Origin: CAINVV01 sp963663675
GTDB lineage: Bacteria > Bacteroidota > Bacteroidia > Bacteroidales > Prolixibacteraceae
Assembly (NCBI GenBank): GCA_963663675.1
Contig: OY760498.1
Coordinates: forward strand, 3,844,001-3,908,000
Direction: 5' to 3'
DNA length: 64,000 bases
The notes beneath the pieces were generated by a model. The model was not told the DNA's origin, ran no database searches, and saw only the letters and a list, made by a program, of their open reading frames with translations. Below are positions 17,458-26,385 of this stretch, piece by piece. Within the stretch, counting starts at the first letter, position 1. Each line of letters opens with the position of its first letter. The position numbers and the translations under genes were made by a program.

Positions 17458-18594
17458 ATGAAAATTCATGAATATCAAGCCAAGGAGATTTTTTCCCGTT
17501 ACCAGATTCCGGTCACAAATGAAATAGTCTGCTATTCGGTTGAAGAGGCTGTCGATGCTGCAGCAAAGTTAGGTCTGCCGGTTGTTGTTAAGGCTCAGGT
17601 TTTGGCCGGTGGAAGGGGAAAAGCCGGAGGTGTTAAACTGGCAAGAACAAAAGAGGACGTCCCTGAAATGGCAGGGAAAATCCTTGGGATGGACATCAAA
17701 GGGTATACTGTTGAAAAAATATTGATCGCTCAGGGAGTTAAGTTCTCTTCTGAGTTTTATGTTGGCCTTACCATAGACAGAAATTCAAAATCTGTCATCT
17801 TTATGGCAAGTAGTGAGGGAGGAGTTGAAATTGAAGAAGTTGCAAAAGACAACCCGGATGCAATCCACAAATTTGTCATTGACCCGACATTAGGAATGAC
17901 TCCATTCCTTGCCAGGAAAATTGCATTTGCCCTTTTCAGTGATTTCAGCCTGGTGAAGCAGGGGGCAGATCTCTTCCAAAAACTGTATCGCATTTTTATG
18001 GACACTGATTCGTCGCTTGTTGAGATTAATCCTTTGGTTATCACTGATGACGGGAAGCTTCTGGCACTCGATGGAAAAATGAATTTTGACGACAATGCGC
18101 TCTTCCGTCAAAGTGATATAGAAGCATTGAATGAACCAACTCCGGACGAATTGAAGGAGATCGATGCCAAAGAAAAGGGTCTGACTTACATCAGGCTGGA
18201 GGGTTCTATAGGGTGTATGGTTAACGGAGCCGGACTGGCAATGGCAACGATGGATCTTATCAAGTATTTCGGTGGCGAACCTGCCAATTTTTTGGATATC
18301 GGAGGAAGTTCCAACCCTCAGAAGGTAATTGACGCCATGAATCTTATCCTCTCCGATAAGAACGTAAAAGTTGTCATGATCAACATTTTCGGTGGCATAA
18401 CACGTTGTGATGATGTTGCACGGGGACTGATAATTGCACTTGAGAAAATAAAGGTAGGAGTTCCAATTGTAGTAAGACTTTCAGGAACCAACTCAAAGGA
18501 GGGGCTTGAAATCCTGAAACAAGCCAACCTGCCGATTGTTGAGACAATGAGTCAGGCTGCTCAAAAAGCCATCGAACTGAGTACCAAAAATTAA
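17458..18594 (+). CDS. sucC: Succinate-CoA ligase, beta subunit
   Basis: A 378-residue ATP-grasp subunit (MKIHEYQAKEIF start) that binds nucleotide and succinate; with SucD it interconverts succinyl-CoA and succinate in the TCA cycle. The glycine-rich loop GGRGKAGGVKLA lies in the N-terminal ATP-grasp domain, and EINPLVITDDGKLLALDGK is the Mg-binding segment. The C-terminal ligase domain has GGITRCDDVARG. Followed 22 bases later by sucD. Confidence 0.96.
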   Translation: MKIHEYQAKEIFSRYQIPVTNEIVCYSVEEAVDAAAKLGLPVVVKAQVLAGGRGKAGGVKLARTKEDVPEMAGKILGMDIKGYTVEKILIAQGVKFSSEFYVGLTIDRNSKSVIFMASSEGGVEIEEVAKDNPDAIHKFVIDPTLGMTPFLARKIAFALFSDFSLVKQGADLFQKLYRIFMDTDSSLVEINPLVITDDGKLLALDGKMNFDDNALFRQSDIEALNEPTPDELKEIDAKEKGLTYIRLEGSIGCMVNGAGLAMATMDLIKYFGGEPANFLDIGGSSNPQKVIDAMNLILSDKNVKVVMINIFGGITRCDDVARGLIIALEKIKVGVPIVVRLSGTNSKEGLEILKQANLPIVETMSQAAQKAIELSTKN

Positions 18595-18616
18595 CAAACA
18601 CCTTATTCAATCAGAT

Positions 18617-19489
18617 ATGAGCATTTTAGTCAATAAAAATACAAAGTTGCTGGTACAAGGTATCACAGGAAGAGACGGTAGTTTTCATGCAGGCAAGATG
18701 AAAGCTTATGGCACCAATGTCGTGGCCGGTGTCTCCCCAGGTAAAGGTGGCAGTGCTGTCGACGGCATTCCGGTTTTCAACACTGTAGAGGCAGCCGTCA
18801 AGGCAACAGGTGCAAACACATCTATCATTTTTGTTCCGGCCCACCTGGCGGCTGATGCGATTCTTGAGGCCTCTGAAGCAGGTATAGGCCTTGTAATAGC
18901 CATCTCGGAAGGCGTCCCGACACTGGATATGGTAAAAGTAATGCCTTACCTGGCAAAAAAGGGAACAAAACTGATAGGACCAAACTGTCCGGGGCTCATT
19001 TCGCCTGATGAAGCGCTGGTAGGAATCCTTCCGGGAAACATTTTTCTGAAAGGCAATGTTGGCCTGATGAGCCGAAGCGGCACCCTAACCTATGAAATGG
19101 TTTACCAGTTAACCAGCAACGGTATTGGCCAGAGCACTTGTGTCGGTATCGGCGGTGATCCTGTTGCCGGACTCTATTATCTTGAGTTGCTCCGGATGTT
19201 TCAGGATGATCCTGCTACAGAGGCAATTGTGTTGATTGGTGAGATTGGTGGAGATGCTGAAGAAAGGGCTGCCCAGTTTATTGCTGATCATGTGACCAAA
19301 CCGGTTGTTGCATTCATTGCAGGCCAGTCTGCCCCTCCGGGGAAAAGAATGGGTCATGCCGGTGCCATCATTTCAAGCGGAAGCGGTACAGCTGAAGAAA
19401 AAATACGTGCATTTGAAAATGTTGGCGTTAAAGTCGCCAAGATTCCAAGTGAAATTCCTGACCTGATCAGGCAGGCAATGAAAAAGTAG
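18617..19489 (+). CDS. sucD: Succinate-CoA ligase, alpha subunit
   Basis: A 290-residue CoA-binding subunit. GRDGSFHAGKMKAYGT and GVSPGKGG form the Rossmann CoA site, and the phosphohistidine lies in MGHAGAIISSGSGTAEEK. The last codons (AMKK then TAG) lie within a 25-bp inverted repeat shared with the end of murQ. Length is normal. Confidence 0.96.
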   Translation: MSILVNKNTKLLVQGITGRDGSFHAGKMKAYGTNVVAGVSPGKGGSAVDGIPVFNTVEAAVKATGANTSIIFVPAHLAADAILEASEAGIGLVIAISEGVPTLDMVKVMPYLAKKGTKLIGPNCPGLISPDEALVGILPGNIFLKGNVGLMSRSGTLTYEMVYQLTSNGIGQSTCVGIGGDPVAGLYYLELLRMFQDDPATEAIVLIGEIGGDAEERAAQFIADHVTKPVVAFIAGQSAPPGKRMGHAGAIISSGSGTAEEKIRAFENVGVKVAKIPSEIPDLIRQAMKK

Positions 19490-19529
19490 AATAAGGGAGA
19501 AAAATTCTCCCTTATTCTACTTTTTCATT
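19477..19529. terminator. Bidirectional terminator with 25-bp perfect stem
   Basis: Positions 19477-19501 are the exact reverse complement of 19505-19529, with a three-base AAA loop. Runs of A on the left arm and T on the right arm give a T-tract in both directions. The arms include the last codons and stop of sucD (plus) and of murQ (minus), so both convergent genes end inside one hairpin. Confidence 0.85.
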
Positions 19530-20336
19530 TTTCGCTGCATTCAGTACCTCATTAACCGAACCGTGCAGCAAAAGAAGTCGTTTTGCCTTGGCTTCACTGT
19601 ATCCCAATTCGCTCACAATCATGCGGGTTCCTCTGTGAACCAGTTTTTGGTTGGTCAATTGCATGTTGACCATTTTATTCCCTTTGACCCTACCGAGTTT
19701 AATCATGACGGAAGTTGTAATCATATTGAGTATCAACTTCTGGGATGTACCTGATTTCATTCGGGTGCTTCCAGTTACAAATTCAGGACCAACAATTGCT
19801 TCTATGGCTATGTCAACATTCTTTGCCAATAAACTTCCTGGATTATTGACTATGCAGCCAGTCAGGATATTGTGTTCCCTCGCTTTCTTTACTGCACCAA
19901 CTACATAGGGTGTTCGACCTGAAGCAGCAATGCCAACAACAGTATCAAGTTCGTTGATATCCAGCTTTTCCAGCTCCATCCAACCAATCTCTTCGTTGTC
20001 TTCAGCAGCTTCGACTGCTTTCCGAATTGCCTTGTCTCCACCGGCAATCAATCCAATTACAAGTCCGTATCCGACACCAAAAGTCGGTGGAATTTCCGAA
20101 GCATCCAATATACCCAATCGTCCACTTGTACCGGCGCCCATATAGAAGAGACGTCCGCCCTTTTTCATTCTCAGATAGATCTGCTCAACAAGTTTTTCAA
20201 TCTGAGGTATCACAGCACTAACCGCAGGCAGTATTTTTTTATCCTCTTCATGAATGTTTAGAAGTAACTCCTTTACCGACATTTTGTCGAGATCGTTGTA
20301 CAACGAATCCGTCTCGGTGATGCTTTCGCTAGTCAT
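19512..20336 (-). CDS. murQ: N-acetylmuramic acid 6-phosphate etherase
   Basis: A 274-residue SIS-fold enzyme that removes D-lactate from MurNAc-6-P to give GlcNAc-6-P. Typical stretches are MGAGTSGRLGILDASEIPP (substrate phosphate loop and catalytic Glu of DASE), GDKAIRKAVEAAEDN, and SGTSQKLILNMIT near the C-terminus. Its start overlaps the end of the kinase gene by 8 bases, so kinase and etherase are made together. It forms the intracellular end of the murein salvage pathway whose other genes lie to the right. Confidence 0.95.
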   Translation of the reverse strand: MTSESITETDSLYNDLDKMSVKELLLNIHEEDKKILPAVSAVIPQIEKLVEQIYLRMKKGGRLFYMGAGTSGRLGILDASEIPPTFGVGYGLVIGLIAGGDKAIRKAVEAAEDNEEIGWMELEKLDINELDTVVGIAASGRTPYVVGAVKKAREHNILTGCIVNNPGSLLAKNVDIAIEAIVGPEFVTGSTRMKSGTSQKLILNMITTSVMIKLGRVKGNKMVNMQLTNQKLVHRGTRMIVSELGYSEAKAKRLLLLHGSVNEVLNAAKNEKVE

Positions 20337-21195
20337 TTTGGATATTTGCTAATGTATTGATTTCCAGGTGATATTTAACTAAACCATCGATAGGTTCCCG
20401 CTGGATGGAGACACAATTTAATTGATACAGAGCGCAAACTTCCTCAACAATCCCGCTGAAGTGAAAAGCAACTGAACCAACAAATCCTATTGAATTGGAC
20501 TTGTAATCCGGAATTTTAGTCACATTGCGGTCGAAAAATTCAATCAGGCTATTCCGGACGAGATCATAGGAATAGTTATTTGATATTTCTTCTGCGAGGA
20601 ACGGAGCAAATGATGCCAGAAAATAATTTGGTTTCTCCGTTCTATATACTCGCTGGAGTACTTCTTCGCGGGTTATGTGATATTTTGCTTCGAATTTTTT
20701 CCTGAGGGGTTTTGGCATTACCTCTTTGAAAAAATCACCTAGTAATTTCCTTCCCAGAACTGCACCACTTCCCTCGTCTCCCAATATAAATCCAAGCGGC
20801 GATATACCCTTTTCCACCGTTTCCCCATTGTAGAGGCAAACATTGGACCCTGTTCCAAGTATGCATGCAATTCCCGGTTTGTCACCAAATAATGATCGAG
20901 AGGCGGCCAGGATGTCACTGTAAAGCTCGATGATTGCCACTGGATACATTTGCTGCAAAGCAAACCGGATTACCCCTGCCTTGTCCTCATTGATGATTCC
21001 TGTACCGTAGAAAAAGATTTTGTTAACCGGCTCGTCAGTGAATGGTAACAAACTGACTATCAATTCTTCATAAATTGATTCCGAAGAACGGAAAAAGGGA
21101 TTAATCCCGGTCGTATATAAAATATGCATCTCTCCAGAAGAAGAGATTAGTTTCCATGCACATTTGGAAGATCCGCTATCTGCGATTAAGATCAC
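20329..21195 (-). CDS. murK: BadF/BadG-type sugar kinase, probable MurNAc kinase (MurK-like)
   Basis: A 288-residue ASKHA-fold kinase. It has the phosphate-1 loop ADSGSSKCAWK, the GTGSNVCLYNG adenosine-loop segment and GFILGDEGSGAVLGRKLL, all typical of N-acetylglucosamine kinase-like BadF proteins. In Tannerella forsythia a kinase of this family (MurK) phosphorylates MurNAc next to MurQ and a membrane transporter MurT. The overlap with murQ and the DUF5009 gene nearby support the same role here, though GlcNAc as substrate is not excluded. It is divergent from the salvage genes to its right. Confidence 0.82.
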   Translation of the reverse strand: MILIADSGSSKCAWKLISSSGEMHILYTTGINPFFRSSESIYEELIVSLLPFTDEPVNKIFFYGTGIINEDKAGVIRFALQQMYPVAIIELYSDILAASRSLFGDKPGIACILGTGSNVCLYNGETVEKGISPLGFILGDEGSGAVLGRKLLGDFFKEVMPKPLRKKFEAKYHITREEVLQRVYRTEKPNYFLASFAPFLAEEISNNYSYDLVRNSLIEFFDRNVTKIPDYKSNSIGFVGSVAFHFSGIVEEVCALYQLNCVSIQREPIDGLVKYHLEINTLANIQND

Positions 21196-21390
21196 AATAA
21201 CTGCTTTTAAAATTTCCGTATTAAATTATCTCATGCCTGGTAAAAAGTACGAAGAACATCACTGTAACACTCTATTCGGCCTCTGAGCTTGTATAAAGAT
21301 GCTTCTTCCTTTCCGGAATTCTGGCTATATTCACGAGAAAGCCTCCGTGCATTTCAGTTTCTAAACGTAAAGATAGAAAATATATCAATA

Positions 21391-21420
21391 TAATACGGGT
21401 ATTATATAACATGTAATACC
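21391..21420. promoter_or_regulatory. Candidate operator in the divergent murein-locus control region
   Basis: The 300-base gap 21196-21495 holds no gene. In it, GGTATTA (21398-21404) and TAATACC (21414-21420) form a perfect 7-bp inverted repeat with a 9-base spacer, and TAATACGGGTATTA (21391-21404) is an overlapping palindrome. These half-sites lie 27-56 bases upstream of the -7 element at 21447 and between two divergent arms of one pathway, a good position for a regulator. No regulator gene lies next to it. Confidence 0.45.
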
Positions 21421-21446
21421 AATATATAAATTTTCATTATTTGCGC

Positions 21447-21454
21447 TATTTTTG
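21447..21454 (+). promoter_or_regulatory. Predicted -7 element (TATTTTTG) for the rightward murein genes
   Basis: Exact TAnnTTTG match 42 bases before the ATG at 21496. It should drive the GH9 remnant and the genes behind it. Confidence 0.5.
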
Positions 21455-21495
21455 AGGTTTATAACTGACGGCTCTATTATATTAATATCATAACA

Positions 21496-22215
21496 ATGAT
21501 CAGAATTCTTGCAATATGGATGTTAATAGTGTGGCTTGTTTTCCGGGTTTCCGGGTGTGGAGTAATCAGGATCAATAAACTCGAATATTTTCCGAAAGGA
21601 CCAAAAACAGCCGTTTTCCTGAGTGACCACACTTTTTCACCTAAGAAGCTCCGACTTGTTGACAATCTCACCGGTAGAATTGTTTTTGAAGAAACCCCAC
21701 TCCAATCGAATTGCGAAAAAAAGGACCGGGAAAGCGTTCACCGGCTCAATTTTTCTTCTGTCGTACAACCGGAAGGGCATCTTCGTGAAGCATCAATAGC
21801 AATATCACCCTCATTAAACGTCTCATCCGGCATTTACAAAGGGAGAACGGACTATATCCTGCAGTCCATTCGACTGGAGCGGTGCGGATACAATTCCATC
21901 CTGAAAGACACCTGTCATACCGCAGATAGCATTGTGACGGATCATCCCATTAATAGCGGTCGACGGATTGATGTTACTGGCAGTTGGCATGATACCACTG
22001 ACTATCTTCCATATTCGATGACCTCAGAAAAAGCAGTATCTCAGATGAATACCGGGTACCGGGAGAATCCTGCATTTTACAAGGACAACTATAAGACCAA
22101 GGAATACCGGGAACCAACAGGATCACTGATATTCCGGAAGAAGCCAGATGGAGGTAACCTGCTGGATTGTGAGCAACCTCTCATCGCGAATCATACCAAA
22201 AATGATTATTTTTAA
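21496..22215 (+). pseudogene. GH9 glycosidase remnant, frameshifted and truncated
   Basis: The 239-residue frame begins with a lipoprotein-like signal (Cys21) and an Ig-like domain typical of GH9 enzymes (IRINKLEYFPKGPKTAVFLS, LRLVDNLTGRIVFE). It continues into the start of the GH9 barrel: RCGYNSILKDTCHT (129-142) and DVTGSWHDTTDYLPYSMTS (159-177), where Asp166 and Asp169 match the catalytic DAGD/DASD pair. After about residue 200 similarity stops. In the +2 frame at 22125-22151 the DNA reads TDIPEEARW, the next GH9 block (PDILDEARWG), followed at once by stops. The gene has therefore suffered a frameshift and lost the rest of the barrel, including the catalytic Glu. The short product may still be made, but it cannot be an active GH9. 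Confidence 0.75.
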
Positions 22216-22218
22216 CGA

Positions 22219-23661
22219 ATGACCTGCAACTTCAGAAAAATCATCCTTTCAGTATTACTCCCGACAATTATTGCTGGATGCAATTTTACGACCTCCTCCC
22301 AGCAAATAATCACCGCTGAAAATATGCTCAGAAAGGGGGAGCTTGCAAAAGCGCGAATGATAACCTCTGACATGTTAAAATATAATGAACTGGCTGAACG
22401 GGAGAAGGCTAAAATTGATTCCATCCTGGAAATTTGCCACAGGATCCAAAGAGATTTTACTTTATCAGGAAGTGATGTTCTCAAAGGCATCGCTATTTAC
22501 AATACCAAAGCGGACACCGCTGAATTATTGCGGCTTGAAATAGAACATAAAATTGATGTATTGGTTCTGGATGGCAAAAAGCAATATTTCAAGAACAGTA
22601 TCAGGAATATTTTTCTATTGGATTCCACTTATGCAAGGTTGAGAACCCAAAAGAATGAAACCTCAGTTGATTCACTGTCGATTTTCAGAATCGCACAATC
22701 CGCAGAAGTTCTCAGAAATTCGGAATCATTCGGGAAACCGGTAAATCCGGTAAAAATGAAACTTATCTATTCCATCACTGTCAATGCAGATGCGGTTCCG
22801 GAAGGAGACACTATTCGCTGCTGGATGCCCTTTCCAAGGGAAAATATCCCCCGTCAAAAAGATATCCGATTGATCATCACAGATCCTGAAGAATTTCGCA
22901 TTTCTCCGGCTTCAGACCTGCAAAGGACAATTTACCTTGAGAAAAAAGCTGTCACACATCAACCTGTAGTTTTCAAAACAGAGATTGAAATCACAGCCTA
23001 TGCTCAATCCTTTCAGCTGACCCCGGAAATGATCCTGCCTTACAAGAAAGAGACTGCATTATACAAGGGAAACACATCGGAAAGAGGACCTCAAATCATT
23101 TTTAATAAAAACATCAAATTTCTGGCTAAAACCATATTACAGAATGAAACTAATCCATTACTTCAGGTTAGGAAGATTTACCGTTGGATCAATGATTCCG
23201 TAACCTGGTCCAGTGAGCCTGAATACTCCATTATGCCAGATATGCCTGGATTCGTGATGAGAAACAGGCACGGTGATTGCGGCATGCAAACAATGCTCTT
23301 TATGACACTTGCCAGGTATGCCGGAATTCCGGTCAAATGGCAGAGCGGTTGGATGCTTCATCCCGGAGAAGTCAACCTGCACGATTGGTGCGAAGTTTAT
23401 TATGAAGGATTAGGCTGGGTACCTCTGGATCAGTCATTTGGGCTACAAAATAGTACTAACGAAAAGATCCGGGATTTCTATGTTACCGGCATTGACGCGT
23501 ACCGCCTGATTGTAAATGATGATTTCAGCCAGCCACTTTCGCCGCAAAAAAAATATCTTCGCAGCGAACCATACGATTTCCAGCGTGGAGAAGTCGAATG
23601 GAAGGGAGGAAATCTCTATTTTGACAAATGGTCCTGGCATATGGATGTGACCTACCATTAG
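22219..23661 (+). CDS. Transglutaminase-like lipoprotein
   Basis: A 480-residue protein with a lipoprotein signal (TIIAGC, Cys21 lipidated). Residues 30-160 are helical and charged, 175-290 a beta-rich domain, and 300-420 a transglutaminase-core peptidase domain. The likely catalytic triad is Cys354 (HGDCGMQTMLF), His388 (NLHDWCEVY) and Asp404 (WVPLDQ). Such domains in Bacteroidota often act as peptidases; here a muropeptide substrate is plausible. It begins 3 bases after the stop of the GH9 remnant. Confidence 0.85.
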   Translation: MTCNFRKIILSVLLPTIIAGCNFTTSSQQIITAENMLRKGELAKARMITSDMLKYNELAEREKAKIDSILEICHRIQRDFTLSGSDVLKGIAIYNTKADTAELLRLEIEHKIDVLVLDGKKQYFKNSIRNIFLLDSTYARLRTQKNETSVDSLSIFRIAQSAEVLRNSESFGKPVNPVKMKLIYSITVNADAVPEGDTIRCWMPFPRENIPRQKDIRLIITDPEEFRISPASDLQRTIYLEKKAVTHQPVVFKTEIEITAYAQSFQLTPEMILPYKKETALYKGNTSERGPQIIFNKNIKFLAKTILQNETNPLLQVRKIYRWINDSVTWSSEPEYSIMPDMPGFVMRNRHGDCGMQTMLFMTLARYAGIPVKWQSGWMLHPGEVNLHDWCEVYYEGLGWVPLDQSFGLQNSTNEKIRDFYVTGIDAYRLIVNDDFSQPLSPQKKYLRSEPYDFQRGEVEWKGGNLYFDKWSWHMDVTYH

Positions 23662-23747
23662 CAATGAATTGTATTTGTAAAAGCGACTCAAATATCAGAT
23701 AATCAAGCATTGACAACAATTTTGTTTTCTCAAAAAAAATATAAAAA

Positions 23748-25244
23748 ATGAAGTACATCATCTTATTGCTACTACTCACCGGATTTTCGATTTCTTTAAA
23801 TGCCAAAAACTACCCAAAACGTGAAATGAGGGCGGTCTGGATTGCTACTGTAGCCAATATAGATTGGCCATCCAATCAAAATTTATCCACAGAGGAACAA
23901 AAAGCTGAAATGATTGCAATACTTGATGCTGTCAAAGCTTACAACATGAATACAGTCATTTTCCAGATCAGGCCTGATGCCGATGCCCTTTATGTCTCAA
24001 AACTGGAGCCCTGGTCAGAATGGCTTACCGGGAAACAGGGGGTTGCACCAGATCCATGGTATGACCCGCTTCAGTTCACCATTGACGAATGTCGCAAACG
24101 CGGCCTGGATATTCACGTTTGGCTCAACCCTTATCGTGCAGTACAGAATATAGATAAGGGGCAGTCGGCACCCGAACACGTATCCAATACGCATCCGGAT
24201 TGGATGATTACCTACGGGAATAAAAAATATTTTGATCCGGGAATACCTGCTGTACGGGACCATGTGGCTAGTGTAGTGAGTGACCTGGTGAGAAGATATG
24301 ACCTGGATGCCATTCATATGGATGACTATTTTTATCCTTACAAGATTGAAGGTTCGGAATTTCCTGACGACTCGTCCTTCAAAGAATTTGGTGGCAATTA
24401 TGGACCTGAAAGGAAAGATGACTGGAGAAGAAACAACGTGGACCTGATTATTAAACAAATTCACGACAGTATTAAGTCAATCAACCCTTCTGTAGAATTT
24501 GGGATCTCTCCCTTCGGTGTGTGGCGCAACAAAAAGAATGATCCCGAAGGATCTGAAACAAGGGCAGGGGTGACCAACTATGATGATCTTTACGCCAATA
24601 TTCTCAAATGGCAATATGAAAAATGGATCGATTACGTGACGCCTCAACTCTATTGGTATATAGGGAAAGAGGTGGCTGATTACGCTATCCTGGCAAAATG
24701 GTGGGCGAACCACAGTTATGGCTGCAACATTTACAGCGGACAGGCAATCTATTTAATTGACCCTCAGTCAAAAGACCAGGCATGGAGAAATTCTGACGAA
24801 ATCACGAAGCAACTCACTCTGAACCGTACCATCCCTGAGATTAAAGGAAGCATGTATTTCAGTGCTAAATTTCTGAACAAAAACCCACTATCACTGCACG
24901 AGAACCTGTTAAGGGAGTATTATCGATACCCTGCACTTACTCCGGTTAATTCGTTTATAACACCTGTAATTCCACAAAAACCATTAGGCCCAGTAATGGA
25001 GAAAGAAGGGCAGGATGTTGTACTTTCATGGCAAAAGGGGGAAAATAACAGCATGTTTGTTGTTTATCAGTTCAAAAAACTCCAGAGAAAAAAGATTAGC
25101 AAGCCTGACAAGATATTAACTGTAACATCTTACCAGAAACTATTGCTTCATGCAGAAAACGGGTACAATCCTGCCAAATACCGTTATGTCGTGACTGCAC
25201 TCAGCCCGACACACACTGAAAGTGATCCGGTGAAATTCAAATAA
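23748..25244 (+). CDS. Secreted GHL10 family glycoside hydrolase-like protein (DUF187/YngK type)
   Basis: A 498-residue protein with a cleavable signal (MKYIILLLLLTGFSISLNA). The GHL10 barrel (PF02638) covers about 25-340: REMRAVWIATVANIDWPS opening, NTVIFQIRPDADALY, LDIHVWLNPYRA, DAIHMDDYFYPY (probable acidic active-site strand) and GISPFGVWRN. A fibronectin-like domain follows. GHL10 proteins occur in peptidoglycan-processing contexts; their exact bond is not settled. It lies between the transglutaminase and DUF5009 genes, 11 bases before the latter. Confidence 0.88.
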   Translation: MKYIILLLLLTGFSISLNAKNYPKREMRAVWIATVANIDWPSNQNLSTEEQKAEMIAILDAVKAYNMNTVIFQIRPDADALYVSKLEPWSEWLTGKQGVAPDPWYDPLQFTIDECRKRGLDIHVWLNPYRAVQNIDKGQSAPEHVSNTHPDWMITYGNKKYFDPGIPAVRDHVASVVSDLVRRYDLDAIHMDDYFYPYKIEGSEFPDDSSFKEFGGNYGPERKDDWRRNNVDLIIKQIHDSIKSINPSVEFGISPFGVWRNKKNDPEGSETRAGVTNYDDLYANILKWQYEKWIDYVTPQLYWYIGKEVADYAILAKWWANHSYGCNIYSGQAIYLIDPQSKDQAWRNSDEITKQLTLNRTIPEIKGSMYFSAKFLNKNPLSLHENLLREYYRYPALTPVNSFITPVIPQKPLGPVMEKEGQDVVLSWQKGENNSMFVVYQFKKLQRKKISKPDKILTVTSYQKLLLHAENGYNPAKYRYVVTALSPTHTESDPVKFK

Positions 25245-25255
25245 TTAAAATACAA

Positions 25256-26377
25256 ATGCAACAACAGACCATCAACAGTCAGAGATACCTTGCACTGGAT
25301 GTGCTTCGAGGGATGACAGTTGCACTGATGATCCTGGTCAATAATCCCGGAAGCTGGTCACATATTTATGCACCTTTGGAACATGCTGCCTGGCAGGGTT
25401 GTACGCCTACTGACCTAGTTTTTCCGTTCTTCCTTTTTGTGGTTGGTGCCTCCATGTATTTTTCATTTGCAAAATATGGCAACCGGCTCAACAAGGATTC
25501 TTTGCTGAAAATAGGAAAACGTACCCTGCTAATCTTTGCCATCGGCCTGTTTCTTAACTCATTTCCGCAATGGAGTACCGATTTTTCCAAATTAAGAATT
25601 ATGGGTGTTTTACAACGCATAGCGTTGGCATATGGCATTGCGGCGCTGATTGTATTGTCTGTCAATAAAAAATATCTGCCCTGGATCGGTGCAACCATCC
25701 TGATGGCTTATTGGGGACTGGTTGTTTTAGCCGGGGGACCGGATCCTTACTCTCTTGCCGGTAATCCGGCAAGTTCGTTTGATTCGGCTATCCTGGGGGT
25801 TAATCATATCTACAAGGGATTTGGGATACCATTTGACCCGGAAGGCCTATTCAGCACTATTCCTGCTGTTGTCACAGTTCTTATAGGCTACCTTATTGGA
25901 TCCCTGATCAGGGAAATGCCAAAAAAAGAAGTTCCATTATTGCTTGTAATATTTGGAATCATAACCTATGGATGTGGTGCATTATGGGGATTATATTTTC
26001 CAATTTCCAAACCTATATGGTCCAGCTCATATGTTCTTTTTACGGCAGGCCATGCATCAATATGGATGGCCTTGCTTATCTGGATTATCGATGTGAAAGG
26101 TTATGCCGGCTGGACCTCCTTTTTTGTGGTTTTTGGGGTGAACCCGCTTTTCATTTTCGCTGCCTCTGGGCTTTGGGCTCGTATTATAGGTCGCATGATT
26201 CACCTATCAACATCCGACGGTAGCCAGGTAAGCGGTTCATTATGGCTATATAAAGAGATATTCGTCCCCCTGGCAGGAGAACTGAACGGTTCGTTGCTCT
26301 TTGCACTCAGCCATGTAGTTCTATTTTGGTTGTTGGGTTATATTCTTTTCAAGAAGAAAATTTATATCAAAGTTTAG
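25256..26377 (+). CDS. DUF5009/YeiB-like integral membrane protein, probable MurNAc transporter (MurT-like)
   Basis: A 373-residue protein with about ten hydrophobic helices. The N-terminal motif LALDVLRGMTVALMILVNNP and the block WQGCTPTDLVFPFFLFVVG mark the NagX/heparan-alpha-glucosaminide N-acetyltransferase-like family (COG4299). From memory, the T. forsythia MurNAc uptake protein MurT belongs to this type, and the locus also carries the matching kinase and etherase. An acyltransferase acting on amino sugars at the membrane is the main alternative. Confidence 0.75.
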   Translation: MQQQTINSQRYLALDVLRGMTVALMILVNNPGSWSHIYAPLEHAAWQGCTPTDLVFPFFLFVVGASMYFSFAKYGNRLNKDSLLKIGKRTLLIFAIGLFLNSFPQWSTDFSKLRIMGVLQRIALAYGIAALIVLSVNKKYLPWIGATILMAYWGLVVLAGGPDPYSLAGNPASSFDSAILGVNHIYKGFGIPFDPEGLFSTIPAVVTVLIGYLIGSLIREMPKKEVPLLLVIFGIITYGCGALWGLYFPISKPIWSSSYVLFTAGHASIWMALLIWIIDVKGYAGWTSFFVVFGVNPLFIFAASGLWARIIGRMIHLSTSDGSQVSGSLWLYKEIFVPLAGELNGSLLFALSHVVLFWLLGYILFKKKIYIKV

Positions 26378-26385
26378 CCAGATTT

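Noticed and set aside
21496..22215. An ordinary small hypothetical lipoprotein
   Set aside because: Clear GH9 barrel-start motifs and a further GH9 block in another frame downstream show it is a gene remnant.
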